64,000 nucleotides of DNA from Sepioteuthis lessoniana (GCA_963585895.1 OY757907.1:109074207-109138206); one strand, 5' to 3'. Numbered from the stretch's first letter, positions 32,850-44,212 are shown. Program-made: numbers and translations. The notes: generated by a model from the sequence alone, not told the origin.

Positions 32850-33780
32850 GTTTGTATTTCATTTTGCTCAGGAAATGCATGAACCTGTAGAGAAGAGGAA
32901 AATCTCGTATTTTGTTTTGGCGCACAATTTAATTCAACACTGAATTTCACCCAATCAGGATGACTTATCCTATTCAGCCCGGACCTTCATTTCCGGCTAG
33001 CAAAACGGGTGAGCGGCCAAACCCAGTCTCTTCGGCGTGAGACAGCGACCAGAACAGACGTTCGTCTGACCGTCCCTGCTTAGCGATGCTTTTTAACATA
33101 GCAGCACCAGCAGCAGCAACATGGACACTCAAGGAGGGAACCATCTAATTTATGGATTCTTTACGAGGAATCCCAGTTGAACGTAAATTAGAAACATTCA
33201 GCATGCCTTCCACAGGCACCACTTCATGTCACCCCAAAAAATGGCTATGTCGATCCGAGCGTAACTCCGCTCTCGACACACTAGCTATCATTTCACATCT
33301 GGCCCACATTAATGGAGATAATGCATACTCTCCCCAAAAACCAGATACAAAATTACACGGTGACTTTAAACACATCCCTCACACGTCCAGCAACACGCTG
33401 CCATCTCAACATCCAGCTAAGTCATTTCGTCTCCAACACTAACAAGCCTAAACTCCACGAGTCTTGCAGCACCAAAAGCAAACCAAATATTCAAAGCTGC
33501 AAATAAAGAACTTTCGTTGTTGTGTTGTTAAAGGAAAGTTTCGTAATTCATTTGTGTTGCCTTAAAAAATATAGTGTTCGGGAAAATAACAAATTCCCCG
33601 AAACCGCTATAAACCCATTTATTCTCAGTCCTGCTATGGAGGAATAATAAAGATTTGATTAGATTTACTTAGGCAATCAATGTAGAAGAAGATTAAATCC
33701 ATACGAGCTTTACTCTGCTTAAAAATTGACTTTGTTTTATATCCTGCCTGAAACAGAAGAGTTGGTTTGGGTGAATACAA
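32850..33780 (+). repeat. SINE-D fragment split by LTR L2
   Basis: Left part 32850-32885 ('TTTGTATTTCATTTTG' to 'GAACC') and right part 33612-33780 ('AACCCATTTATTCTC' to 'TATCCTGCCTGAAAC') line up as one D element opened at its GAACCC site. Confidence 0.55.
32886..33611 (+). mobile_element. LTR remnant, family L2, inside SINE-D
   Basis: 726-bp GC-richer block from TGTAG to CTATA flanked by AACC at 32882-32885 and 33612-33615. A CCAAT box at 32951-32955 and AATAAA at 33502-33507 with a T/G-rich run after it give an LTR-like promoter and end signal. A 96-codon open frame at 33152-33442 lies inside; I do not recognise it and treat it as part of the LTR. Tentative because the 3' end departs from CA. 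Confidence 0.6.
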
Positions 33781-33867
33781 ACTTAATATTTAAGAATTTT
33801 TATGATGAAAAATGTGCTATAATAGCAACTAATCTCTTCAAAGTAATTAATCCCTTTGATAAAAACT

Positions 33868-34130
33868 GATTTAGTTGGCCAACAGTAGTTGAGGGCAACC
33901 AGAAGTCTTCCTTTTCAATAGCTACTACACTAAGGTGTCGGGGAAGGTGCCACTTCTTTCCCTGGATTGCTTCACTTACCCTTGATTTGTATCTTATAAT
34001 GCTGGGTGTTAAGCATGGAGACATCAAGTACCATTTTTTTGAGTCTTTGGTATGACTTGACCTGGGATTGAACCTTAGTCTCCCAGGCCATAGGCAAACA
34101 CTGACCATTATGCAAATTGAGCCTGTCAGC
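33868..34130 (-). repeat. SINE-C copy 5
   Basis: Full-length minus copy. The B box reads as 'GGGATTGAACC' near 34065 and the A-box side as 'GACCATTATGCAAATTGAGCC' shortened near 34105. Confidence 0.8.
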
Positions 34131-34134
34131 TATT

Positions 34135-34980
34135 CACAAAAGATGCAAATACAGTTTTCAGTTTATATTCACCAAGTTAAGCTTAGTAAAAAGAAAAGAT
34201 TAAGTCCTGTGTCACCGAATCTAAAAATAGAAAAAGACCTACATCTGTCATACTTTCAGCTATATCGTTGTCCTAGTTTGCCACCAAAACCTAGTAAGTA
34301 TCTATATATACTGAATTCCCGGTAATAGTCAGCAGCTGTCCAGCAGTCTGAGAAGACAGACAAATGAAAAATTCCAGTCACAAATTTCATGCCAGTAACT
34401 GTCTTAGCCTCTATGGAATTTTCAGGAGGGTCATCAAAATAAACAAAGAATATATGCATTGTAAAACTAATAATTACACAACTTATCTTTTGTAAACTAT
34501 TGCTCATTACAAAAAATAGTACATGAAAAGTCAACATCTGTTTCAACTCAAACTCTTGTTATTTATTTTAATGCCTGTTTGTTTTATTTATCAATTGATT
34601 CATCATTAACCTTTTCATTGCATGACTGGAAAACTTCTCTTCTACAATATTGAGCTATGTTTCATTACAAAATCATTATACATAATTTGCTAGAACATTT
34701 ATGCTACCCTCGTAATATACTCTTTATAATTTATTTGGCAAGCAAATCTGCTCAAGATCTGAGTCCTAAAATTCAAACTTAGTTTTGTCTGTTACAAGAT
34801 AAGAATTGTGAAACACCCATTGAGGAGCACCCTCAGAATTGTAATGGTGACCAGGACAAGTTTATTAACAATTGTTCTGTGATAGGACTCTCTCTTGATA
34901 GAAAGACTGATAATTCCAGTTGATTTTTTTATTGTTTTTGATCTCTTATAATGCTTATATATATATAAAATCATGTTGTA
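34135..34980. other. Single-copy stretch, one protein-like frame
   Basis: A minus-strand open frame of 96 codons (34546-34256) has a protein-like second half (DDPPENSIEAKTVTGMKF and on) and a pyrimidine-CAG run 'TTTGTCTGTCTTCTCAG' inside it. I do not recognise it and do not call a gene. A short TA run lies at about 34957-34970. Confidence 0.25.
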
Positions 34981-34984
34981 CTAA

Positions 34985-35719
34985 CAGCATAGATCCCTCT
35001 CTCTTTATCTCACTATCCATCCCTGTCATCTATCACTCCTGGTAAATCCTCCAGGCTGCATCCAGTGTCCTCTTAAAGCTGATGTATGTAATTCTTTGCT
35101 GCTTGGCCAACATTGGCTCATCCATGTGTAGGAGTTCATAAAAAAGTAAGAAGCAGACAACATCCTGTAAACTACACAGATGATCTAGTGCTTCCTGCAA
35201 AAATACCTACTCAATCCAAATTCCTACTGCATGGTGTAGAGCATGCAGCTGGAGGCATTGGCAAATAAAACTAAGTTCATGTGTTTTTAATCAAGAAAGA
35301 GCCATTTTCACTCGAAGTAGCAAGCCTCTAAAATTGCTTGACGAGTTCCCATAACTAGGTAGCAACATCTCATCTACCGAAAGTGATGTAGACATATACC
35401 TGGCCAAGTCATGAAATGCTATTGACAGGTTATCAGTCATATGGAAATTTAATCTCGATAAAATAAAACAGGATTTGTTCTGAGCTATAGTTGTGTCCAT
35501 ACTACTATTAGGATGTACCATATAGATGCTAACAAAATGATTAAAGGAAAAGCTAGATGGAAGCTACATAAGAATGGTACATGCTGTTTTCAAAAAATCC
35601 TGTTAGTAACATCTGACAAAACTGCAGTTGTCTGGCCATCTACCTTCAATTTTATAAACATCCAAGTAAGACAAAAACATGTGGGTCACTGCTCTACAAA
35701 TAAGGATAACCTTGTGTGT

Positions 35720-35720
<1 letters not shown>
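34985..35720. pseudogene. LINE-S copy 1 with inverted 5' part
   Basis: 34985-35140 reads as the LINE 3' end on the minus strand (homologous to 57600-57770). 35150-35720 reads as the segment immediately upstream in the element, but on the plus strand: HAAGGIGK, then FNQERAIFTRSSKPLKLLDE, LGSNISSTESDVDIYLAKS and AIDRLSVIWKFNLDKIKQ, the RT thumb region of a LINE, with several stops and a frameshift. Inversion with adjacent breakpoints is what twin priming during insertion produces. Confidence 0.75.

Positions 35721-35723
<3 letters not shown>

Positions 35724-35762
<39 letters not shown>
35724..35762. repeat. (TA)n microsatellite
   Basis: About 19 TA repeats at the end of LINE-S. The open frame reading through it to 36065 has no recognised similarity. 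Confidence 0.95.
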
Positions 35763-36525
35763 CAATATCATTTTGGATCTCTTAGAATGGGCTTGCTTGC
35801 TCTTTTGGTTCTTCAACAATCAAGTGGCCTTATTGTCAGTGAACTCCTTTACATAAGAGCCATTCTTAAGTGTTTAAATCTTCATGCTCACTCCAAGACA
35901 TGTAGATTTCCAGAGATAAGGTTTTCAATTGTAGAATGTACATCAACTATTGTACCTGACTCCAATTTTAAAAGCTTGTTGAGAAGGATGATGATATGCC
36001 ACTTGGAGTTTGTAAAAGCCAACTCTTCAGATGACAGACATTTATTTGCTGCCTACACAAACTGACTTACAATACTCAAATAAGTACAATTCATATATAG
36101 TAGGATCAGTAAAACTTGATACTTTTAATTCTTTGATTAATTCATTATAGACAGAATGCTGGATGGAGATCATTACTTGAATACTCAGACTCGGAAGATT
36201 ATATTTAGTTTCATAAGTCTAAAATTTAAAGTTAGTTGAAAAAGTAGACCCATTAAACAAGTTAATCTTTACAAGACTTATACACCTATACATATATTGT
36301 ATGTTTTAAAAAATTGAGACTGAAGTTTTATTTATGCTAACAGAAAGAGACAATGAATAAAACATTTTTTTTAGTTAGTCCCCTTATTCAAAAGACTTAT
36401 TCCAGTGAGTTTTTCCTTTGTTGAAGCACCTCTGAAATCCCTCTTTTGAATTGGTGTCCAGATGCTCTGTCATATTTCTTTTAATCTCCCCCATGTCTTT
36501 AAATATTCTTCAACACACTTATTCC
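35763..36525. other. Single-copy stretch after LINE-S
   Basis: A plus-strand frame remains open for about 100 codons (35763-36062) with no recognised domain. Otherwise AT-rich. Confidence 0.3.
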
Positions 36526-36527
36526 AT

Positions 36528-37000
36528 TGCTCAGTCAGCTGGGGCTGTAGAATACACAGACTGATTTTCTGCAGTGAGGTAAGACACCCCTCTAAAGAGT
36601 GTCCTGGATATGACACTAAACAATCTGATGGTAAGGTTCTAGTAATGCTGGAGCTTTGGCAAATGCAGACAACCCCTTCATTGCCATCACTCTCAAGTCC
36701 ACTCTGGCATGGAGTGGTAGCACCTGATAGGGTCCTATTTATGGGTCAAATAAAACTCAACTGTGTACTTATGCTCAACTGAATTGCTTAAAATAAACCT
36801 GTTTTGATATTTAAATTGCATACTTCATTTAAACTGTGTATTTATGCTAAACTGAATTTTCAAAAATAGAAATATTTTGACATGTAAACTGTGTAGTTAT
36901 GCTAAACTGAATAGTTTAAAATAGAACTGTTTATTTGTATAAAAATGGATTTGGCATTAGATAATCTACAAAGGTTGACATGCCATAAAACTCAAACAAA
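36528..37000 (+). repeat. SINE-A copy 13
   Basis: Complete: head 'CAGTCAGCTGGGGCTGTAG' (36533), body, three tandem units, hairpin tail at 36950-36992 (AATCTACAAAGGTT). Only moderate divergence. Confidence 0.9.
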
Positions 37001-37004
37001 CAAA

Positions 37005-38435
37005 CACTTATTCCATTGAGTTTTCCATTGGTTGAAGCACCTCTGAAACTCCTCTTTTGGTGTGGTGTAAAGCTTCACCCTAATATTTCTTTTAGTGTCT
37101 TCTCCACCTTTGGATCTTAATCTTGAGAGGAATTTTCTGTTTAGTAAACAAGAAAAAATTGCACTGAGCTAGGACAGATTAAGTATTGAGAGTATGACTC
37201 TTGAACAGTCTTGTGTTTCATAAAAAAAAACTATTCATCAAAAAGTATTGAGAATTGACAGATGAGATGTCATTGCTTTATTATAGAAGTCACTTAATGT
37301 CTTCATGTAAATTGTTTGAAGTGTTGCCTGATTTTAGCAAACTAGTGTGACAAGTTAGAAATGAAATATAGTTAATATTGTTACAAAGGATTCATCCATT
37401 GTCCTGGTAAAAGGTGAATTGAGAAATGAGTTATTAATAAAACAAGCATTGAAACAAATAAGAGGAGGTTAAGTTGAGAAAGATGTCTTTTTATGAATTA
37501 TTTTCAGAGATAAGCAATAATTTACAAAATAGAATTTTGTGTGAGAATGATCTTTTTTTGTGTACAGTGTATGCAAACGTTTTTAATACATATTTTTCTA
37601 ATTGCTTACTTGCATGTCTGTCCTGAATTCCTTTGGGGAATTGGATTGATATTTTCATTCTACTGCTAAGTATCTAAGGTCTTTTTTTTTTTTTTTTTTT
37701 GACTATTGGATTTCTACTGTCAGTAGGAAGGGGGATAGCTGGTGGATTTCACAGCAAAAGTTATTTTTTAAAAATAAGTCACATAGGTCTTTTTCTTGGA
37801 GAGAGTAATTCTGTGTTCAGGTTTGTGTTAGGAACAGTTTAATTTAAACTTTTAACATCTCTGCAAATGTAAAGAAGGTCTTGAATACATATAAAACTTG
37901 AAAAATGATCTGATAGTGGGGCAGGCCACAAATGTCAGGTGAAAACCTTTCACTTGACATTCACTTGTTTGTTTATTTTATTTTAATGCCTGCTCATATT
38001 GAGGTGCATCTTATAAATATGTTAATCATATTATAAATTCAATAAACTGGATGTGACTTCGCATGAAACTCAATACTCACTGATGACAGCCTTTAAGTGG
38101 ATAGATAAAAATAAGAATTAACTGACATAAAGATGACTAGAATAATTATGAAAAACCCGGAGTGGAAGAAATTAATGCTTGTTTTATAAAACACATATTT
38201 ATTTACTAGTTTTTTGTTTATCCTAAAACTATTACTTACAACTGTTGTGTCGACATACATGTAGAAATAAGAGGTATTTTATTCTGGAGAGAATACAGTA
38301 CATGGTTGAGTATGCCATGAGTAAATAACCATGAGTTGTAAGTTGCTCTCTCAGTAAAGAGCAAGGACTGTTTTAAATAGTCTTTAGACGAGTCAATCTT
38401 GTGGGAATGTTCAAACTACTTTACAACAACAACAA
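37005..38435. other. AT-rich stretch with part of repeat H
   Basis: 37150-37330 resembles segments at 46060-46260 and 47395-47590 ('AGTATTGAGAATTGAC' type), a weak dispersed repeat called H here. T19 tract at 37682-37700. No gene seen. Confidence 0.4.
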
Positions 38436-38439
38436 CATG

Positions 38440-38515
38440 TTAATGTTGGTTGGTTTTACAGTTTTTCAAAACTTGTTGGGTTATTTACTGCCAAATTCAG
38501 TTTCTTTTTTGACAT
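38440..38515 (-). repeat. Hairpin-tail fragment
   Basis: Reverse tail remnant 'GTTGGGTTATTTACTGCC'. The right arm is decayed. Confidence 0.45.
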
Positions 38516-38747
38516 CAATTAATGGGGTGAGTGAAAAGTTTTGCAATATTTTGGTAAAGTAAGTCAAAATTTGGCAGGCCTGAATACTTTTCCAGAGGTT
38601 GTGAAGGTAATGAACCAAACTGGACTGTGGGATGCCAAGCTCGCTTGATACTCTCTAAACACTACTCAATAGATTTTTCCCCTATGGTTTGGAGCATGGC
38701 TTTGGAATTCACAGTTTTAGCCTTACCTGACTTTCTCCAATGGTTGA

Positions 38748-39325
38748 TTGCCCAGTAAGCTCGGGCTGTAGAATATACCGACTGCTTCTCTGCAGAGGGG
38801 TAAGACCTCCCCCACCAATGAGTGTCCTGGATATGACACTAAACAGTCTGATGGTGAGGTTACAGCAGTGCTGTAGCTTTGGGGAATGCAGAGTACTCCT
38901 TCATTGTCATCACTCCCAGGTCCACTCTGGCTCGGAGTGGTAGCACCTGATAGGGACCTATCTATGGGTTAAATAGAACTAACAGCATACTTATGCTAAG
39001 ATGAATTGTTTGATTAAAGTGAATAGCTTGAAATAGAAATGTTTTTGACAATTAAACTGTACTTACATTTAAACAGCGTGCTTATGCTTAACTGAATTAT
39101 TTGAAATTGAACTGTTTTTCAACATTAAAACTGTATTTACACTTAACTGAATTGTTACATATAACAGCTTGAATAGTTTGAAATAGAAATGTTTTTGACC
39201 ATTAAACTGTGTACTTATGCTAAACTGAATTGTTTTAAATAGAACAGATTATTTACATAAAAATGGATTTGGCGTTAAAAACCTACAAAGGTTGATGTGC
39301 CATAAAACCCACAAACCAACCAACC
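38748..39325 (+). repeat. SINE-A copy 14
   Basis: Complete head (slightly decayed), body, about five tandem units (38960-39240), hairpin tail 39268-39308 (AACCTACAAAGGTT). Confidence 0.9.
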
Positions 39326-39329
39326 AACC

Positions 39330-39478
39330 ATCTGATAGTTGAAATTCTTGGAATCAACCCAAGCAAAATTTCTTGAACCATCTGGTTATTGTACTGTGAT
39401 CCTACTGCACCTTCACCTTTTGCACAACAAATATTGTTGGTTGCTTCTGCAGCATTATGGCTTAGTTGGAAGTTGTAA
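39330..39478 (-). mobile_element. Mariner transposase N-terminal relic
   Basis: Minus strand reads MLHYNFQLSHNAAEATNNIC, then AKGEGAVGSQYNNQMVQ, the first helix-turn-helix of many mariner-like transposases (compare the usual GEGxVxxRTVRRWF). Cut by LTR L1b at 39478 and by SINE-A at the other side. Confidence 0.65.
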
Positions 39479-39997
39479 TGTAACATACCTATGATACGGA
39501 TATGTGAAATAACGTTCATAAACATATATAGGAATCCGAAAACACGAAATTGGTTCGGTACAAAACTTTTATTCACCTTTTTGAGTTTAAAGGTTTTTCA
39601 ACATGAGGAGAGAGAGAGACACAATATTTCTATGCTGACTGCTTTCAACCCAACCAACGCGCGGCGCCCGTATGTCAGAAAGTCGTCTGGCCTCACCCAG
39701 ATCTGAATCTCAACTCTCTTGTTCGGAGGCAGGAACTCAACTCACCGCTTTTTCTCAAATCTCAAAAATCCTCAGCCCACGCTTCCGGTGCATGACGTCA
39801 TTCACACCCCCTGTTCACATTTCCTATCTGGGGTTTTATTTTGACATCTGTGAATGACACATCCTCCTCGTGTGCATGTGAACACCTGCGCTCATGTTTG
39901 CACCTAACTAACCCATGCACTGAGCCGAAAGGTTCTCATCCTAACTAAACTGAAAGGCAAGATATACTAAACGAAATCCCTCTGCAATTATATTACA
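39479..39997 (-). mobile_element. LTR remnant, family L1, copy b
   Basis: 519-bp unit with TGTAA...TTACA inverted ends and a perfect GTAA target duplication (39475-39478 and 39998-40001). Homologous in reverse to L1a with considerable divergence. Poly(A) signal in reverse (TTTATT at 39568-39573). A lone LTR inside or beside a mariner relic. Confidence 0.85.
39781..39800 (-). promoter_or_regulatory. CRE and ETS-like motif pair in LTR L1b
   Basis: GCTTCCGGT at 39781-39789 (ETS-like in reverse) and a perfect TGACGTCA palindrome at 39793-39800, matching the pair in L1a. Confidence 0.55.
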
Positions 39998-40235
39998 GTA
40001 ATGCTTAAGTTTCTAAATTAGACATCTTGGTACATTCATCTGTATAGCTTTTAAATCGCATATAGTAAACTACTGCACAAAGTGTCAACACACCAACTAC
40101 CACAATACCATCATCCATGGTAAGAAATGCTTCAGTCAGGCTGTGAACTACCATGTACTAAAATATTACAAAACTTTAGTCTCCCCCTTGTGTATGTTTT
40201 CAAGTAACTGTTCTGACTTAATCAATTGTAAACTT

Positions 40236-40690
40236 GCCCAGTCAGCTGGGGCTGTAGAATACGCTGACTGCACTTCTGCAGAGAGGTAAGACCCCCACCA
40301 ACGAGTGTCCTGGATATGGCATTAAACAACCTGATGGTGAGGTTCCAGTGATGCTCAAGCTTTGGAGAAGGTGGAGCACTCCTTCATTGCTATTGCTCCC
40401 AGATCCACTCTGGCCCAGAATGTGGAACACCTCTTCATTGCCAGTATGGTAGCACCTGATAAGGGCCCTATCTATGGGTTAAATAGAGCTAAACTGCATA
40501 CTTACGCTAAACTGAATTGTTTGAATTAGAACTGTTAGACTAAACTGAATAGCTTGAAATATTAAAATGTGTACTTATGCTAAACTGAATTGTTTGAAAT
40601 AGAACTGATTATTTCTATAAAAATGGATTTGGCATTAAATAACCTTCAAAGGTTGATATGCCATAAAACCCTAACAGTCAACCAAACCAA
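40236..40690 (+). repeat. SINE-A copy 15
   Basis: Complete copy with a small internal duplication around 40422-40445 ('AACACCTCTTCATTGCCAG'), a short tandem middle and an intact tail. Confidence 0.9.
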
Positions 40691-40694
40691 TTGT

Positions 40695-41110
40695 AAACAA
40701 TTTTAGCTTCAGGTGACTATTCTTAATACAAATAATTTACACAGTTGCCTTTTATTATCTATTTACTTGAGTCATCCTCTACAAAAGGGATCAACAAAAG
40801 GTGAGTATTTAAGCAGAGTTCCGTTGGTTTAAGTTATGAGTATTCCTTCTTTTACATTGTTTGCCTTATATGGTTTGGAGAAGAAAACTTATGATTATAT
40901 TATTTTTTGCTGAAGCCATGATGACTTATTTGCTCATTTGTATTTTTAATTTAGGAAGAAAAAAAATTGACTATTTTCTAATGTCTGTATTCAATAGTTG
41001 AATGCAGAGAAGTAAGGGAAATAGTAGGAATTTAAGCATTTTTTTTCCTAAAGGCCAAATCACAAAATATCTCTGGATCTTAATGAAATATTGAAATAAA
41101 AAAAAATGTT
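40695..41110. other. AT-rich spacer
   Basis: Nothing recognised. Confidence 0.5.
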
Positions 41111-41116
41111 ATGCAG

Positions 41117-41352
41117 AGTCCCTGTGGAATCATGACTAATGTGCTGGAGTGCAACATTATTGTAAGCTGGTTCAAACTTTAGTATTGTAACTGCATTCAC
41201 TTTCGACTAATACCCTTCAAAAAGGTATTAACCCATTTAACACTCCCAGGTATGGGGTAAATAGTACCACTATTGTTCTTCTTCAACAAGGATGGTTTTG
41301 GCATTAAATAACCTATGAAGGTTGATATGCCATTAAACTAAGGAACAAAACC
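41117..41352 (+). repeat. SINE-B copy 5
   Basis: Diverged copy: 'GTGGAATCATGACTAATGTG' head, 'CACTTTCGACTAATACCC' core, hairpin tail (AACCTATGAAGGTT) intact. Confidence 0.75.
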
Positions 41353-41424
41353 AAAATATTATGTTAAGAGGTGCCCTTAGTATCATTGTTATCACTGTAG
41401 AAATTGTAATTAACAAGCTCAAAG

Positions 41425-42061
41425 TAAGACTCTACCAACGAGAGTCCTAAATATGACATTAAACCATCTGATGGTGAGGCTCCAGTCAGTGGAGCTCTGT
41501 ATAATATGGCTACTGCTTTCGCTCCCTGGTCCACTCTGACCTGGAGTAGCAGCACCTGAAAGGGTCTTATCTATAGGTCTAATAGAACTGTTTGATTTTT
41601 TAACTGTGTTCAAACAAATGACTTATGCTAAATTGTATTGTTAGAAATAGAACTGTTTGATCATTTAACTATGGGTAAACTAATGACTGATGTTTGATTA
41701 AATTTGTTACTGATAAATAGCAATACTTAGAAACTGTGTTCAAATGAAAGAGCAATATTGAATAGAATTTTAAGTGTTAGATAGCAATAATTAAAACCAT
41801 TTAACTGTGTAGAAATTATTGTAATATTAATGTGCAAATTAGTTGTAACTCACTTAAGAATTAAATTACCAACAAACTAATCTCTTACATATTATGTATA
41901 TCTATTTATATGTGTGGAATCAAATGACTGATGTTAAATTGTTACTGTTACATAACAATACTTCAAACCATTTGTGTGCAAAAAAATGAGCTCAGGTTCA
42001 TTGGAAAATGTTACCCACAAAATATGTCCCTAAATCATATATTAAATATGTATGTATTAAA
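41425..42061 (+). repeat. SINE-A copy 16
   Basis: 5'-truncated body from 'AAGACTCTACCAACGAGAGT', then a long run of diverged tandem units (41580-41990), leading into the tandem tail array. Confidence 0.75.
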
Positions 42062-42425
42062 AGGATTTGGCATTAAATGACCCACAATGGGTGATAGGCT
42101 ATAAAACCATACCATGTATATCTAATATATATGTATAAAGAGGATTTGATATTAAATAACCTCCAATGGTTGACAAGCTATAAAATCAAACCAAACATAT
42201 CTAATATATATGTATGAAGAGGATTTGACATTAAATAACCCACAATGGTTGATAGGCTATAAAACCAAACTAAACATATCTAATATATATGTATGAAGAG
42301 GATTTGATATTAAATAACCCACAATGGTTGATTAGCTATAAAACCAAACCAAACATATCTAATATATATGTGTGAAGAGGATTTGACATTAAATAACCCA
42401 CAATAAGCTATAAAATCAAACCGAA
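42062..42425 (+). repeat. Tandem array of five SINE tails, 79-bp period
   Basis: 'AGGATTTG' recurs at 42062, 42141, 42220, 42299 and 42378, exactly 79 bp apart. Each unit holds the tail hairpin region plus 'ACATATCTAATATATATGT'. The last unit has lost part of the hairpin. The first keeps ACCC/GGGT in the inner stem. Confidence 0.95.
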
Positions 42426-42660
42426 CAACCTGAGTTCAAATCTTGGATTGGACTTTGTTTCACTTTGTATTAATGCCCTTTGGCAAAGTATGAAACCATT
42501 TGCTCTCCCTCTAGCTATGGGTAGGACAAACTCTGTTTTTTGCCTTTAATTGGCAACCAGTCTAGGAGAAGGAAAACTCTGAATTAAAACCAGCTTTAAT
42601 ACACTTAAAAAATGACCTTGTGTCACATCCTACCCATGGAAGTAGAGTTAGGTAAATATA
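42426..42660 (+). repeat. SINE-D copy, head lost
   Basis: B-box-like 'GAGTTCAAATCTTGGATTGG', core, D tail 'CCTTGTGTCACATCCTACCC'. Joins the tail array directly. Confidence 0.75.
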
Positions 42661-42664
42661 TAGA

Positions 42665-43160
42665 ATGTTGAAATATCTTTTAAGTTAATATCTACCTAAA
42701 TGATGTAGTCTACTAATATAAGTACCTAGCTTAACTATAATACTATAGTAATATATTATAATTATATTAAATGTAAATAGGTGATGTTAGATCCTATCAA
42801 ATAGGGTAAATTTTGAGTTTTGTTTTTCATTGACTCAACCATTTACTTATTAAAACTGCTTATATTTTTGGTCATTTTTCCTTAAGAAGATTATCAACTT
42901 TTTATCTGTTGTTAAAAATATATTTTTAATAAATTTATAGAATCCTGAAATCATTAACTGAAGAACTGAGATTGTTCAGTTTGTAAATGAATTATTGATT
43001 GATTGAAAGGACATATTAAACTGTCTGTACTTATTTCATACCTTGAGGTTAAGGAATTGCATTCATTGAATTTTCATATTCATAATTTTTGTGTAGTTGT
43101 TTTGTTAGATTTTTTTCCTGTCCTATTGAATACAAATAATCTTTACATTGATGTATTTGA
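42665..43160. other. AT-rich spacer
   Basis: Nothing recognised. Confidence 0.5.
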
Positions 43161-43164
43161 CTAC

Positions 43165-43385
43165 TAGATTGGACCCTAACAGGTGTTACCACTCAAGGTC
43201 AGAGGGAACCTTTGAGTAATAGCAATGAAGGGGTACTCCTCACTTTCCAAGGCTTCAGAATTGAACCCTCACCATCAGATGGAGTTTAGTGTCATACTCA
43301 GGATACTTTTTTCGGGAGGCAGGGGTCTTGCCTCTCTGCAGTGGGTATACTATCAGTATATTCTAAGCTCTGCAAGTTAATACCA
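43165..43385 (-). repeat. SINE-A copy 17 (body and head)
   Basis: Reverse of the body from 'CCTAACAGGTGTTACCACTC' to 'CTCTCTGCAGTGGG'. Tail and tandem middle missing. Confidence 0.75.
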
Positions 43386-43471
43386 AGTTTTAATTAAATT
43401 ACATTATTGCACTACTTATAAAAACAGATTTTAGACTGAGATATTCGAAAAAGAAGTGTTTTTGCTTATAT

Positions 43472-44212
43472 TGTGGGGGGACATATGTTATTTTGGTTTG
43501 TAAGTTTGGTCCCCCAAAATTTAATGTTAAAGAAGTTTTATATAGTGTTTAGAAAAAGGTAGAATAGGCGCATGGAGACAAATGAAGGAAGATACGCTAC
43601 AAATGAGTAAAGGATATGAAATGGTGCGGAGAAAAGGAACATTCAAAACAAGGCGATGAACAAAACAAATTTATATACTATAATAAAACAGAAATTGATA
43701 CATAAAAAATAGTGTATATGTGTGTGTGTGTAACTAACACGACTAAACTACAAAAAGGTTAATGACGAAAACGTCCTATTAAGTTGGATTACATATTTAA
43801 ATGTCTTTCTTTTTATGATTCGAAACAGTCGATTTCTTTGAGACTGGAAAAAGTCTCATAGTCAGTGTATATTGAAGAAATGAATGTCTGCGAGGCTTAT
43901 CCATTTTTTTGCTTTTCACTCCTGTTGATAAATAAGAAGTCGTCACACTGAAGAGAGAGCGTGTATCCGCTGCGAAGAATTTGTGTAAAAAGAGAAAGAG
44001 TGTTTGAAGACGACATATTTATAGAAAATACGTGTTTTGGAAGTGGCTCCAAACTCAGGACGAAATTTACACACGGACGTAGTTTTACGCAGGTCAAGTG
44101 GTTCTCTTGGCCAATGGTTTTCTGAGACTGAATATGTGTGCGTCCGCCATCTTTGTTGTGGGAACAAGTGGCATACCACCCAAATTAAATTATAGGAGCG
44201 TAAAGTCCTATA
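43472..44212 (-). mobile_element. Candidate LTR remnant, family L3
   Basis: 741-bp block between ATAT at 43468-43471 and 44213-44216. Plus-strand left end TGTGGG, right end CCTATA. Read on the minus strand it has an inverted CCAAT box (44111-44115), a YY1-like site, a TATA-like TATAAATA (44023-44016) and A-rich termination signals. ATAT is weak as a duplication in AT-rich DNA, so a host promoter remains possible. Confidence 0.45.
44144..44153 (-). promoter_or_regulatory. YY1-like site AAGATGGCGG
   Basis: CCGCCATCTT on the plus strand, about 120 bp before a TATAAATA element on the minus strand. Fits a promoter at the start of L3. Confidence 0.45.

Noticed and set aside
33152-33442. 96-codon frame as a host gene
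   Set aside because: It lies wholly inside an LTR-like block with a 4-bp flanking duplication and shows no domain I recognise.
35679-36065. 128-codon frame starting before the TA microsatellite
   Set aside because: It reads through a dinucleotide repeat, and I see no homology in either half.
42062-42425. CRISPR-like array
   Set aside because: The 79-bp spacing is regular, but the whole unit repeats and there are no unique spacers; the organism is an animal.
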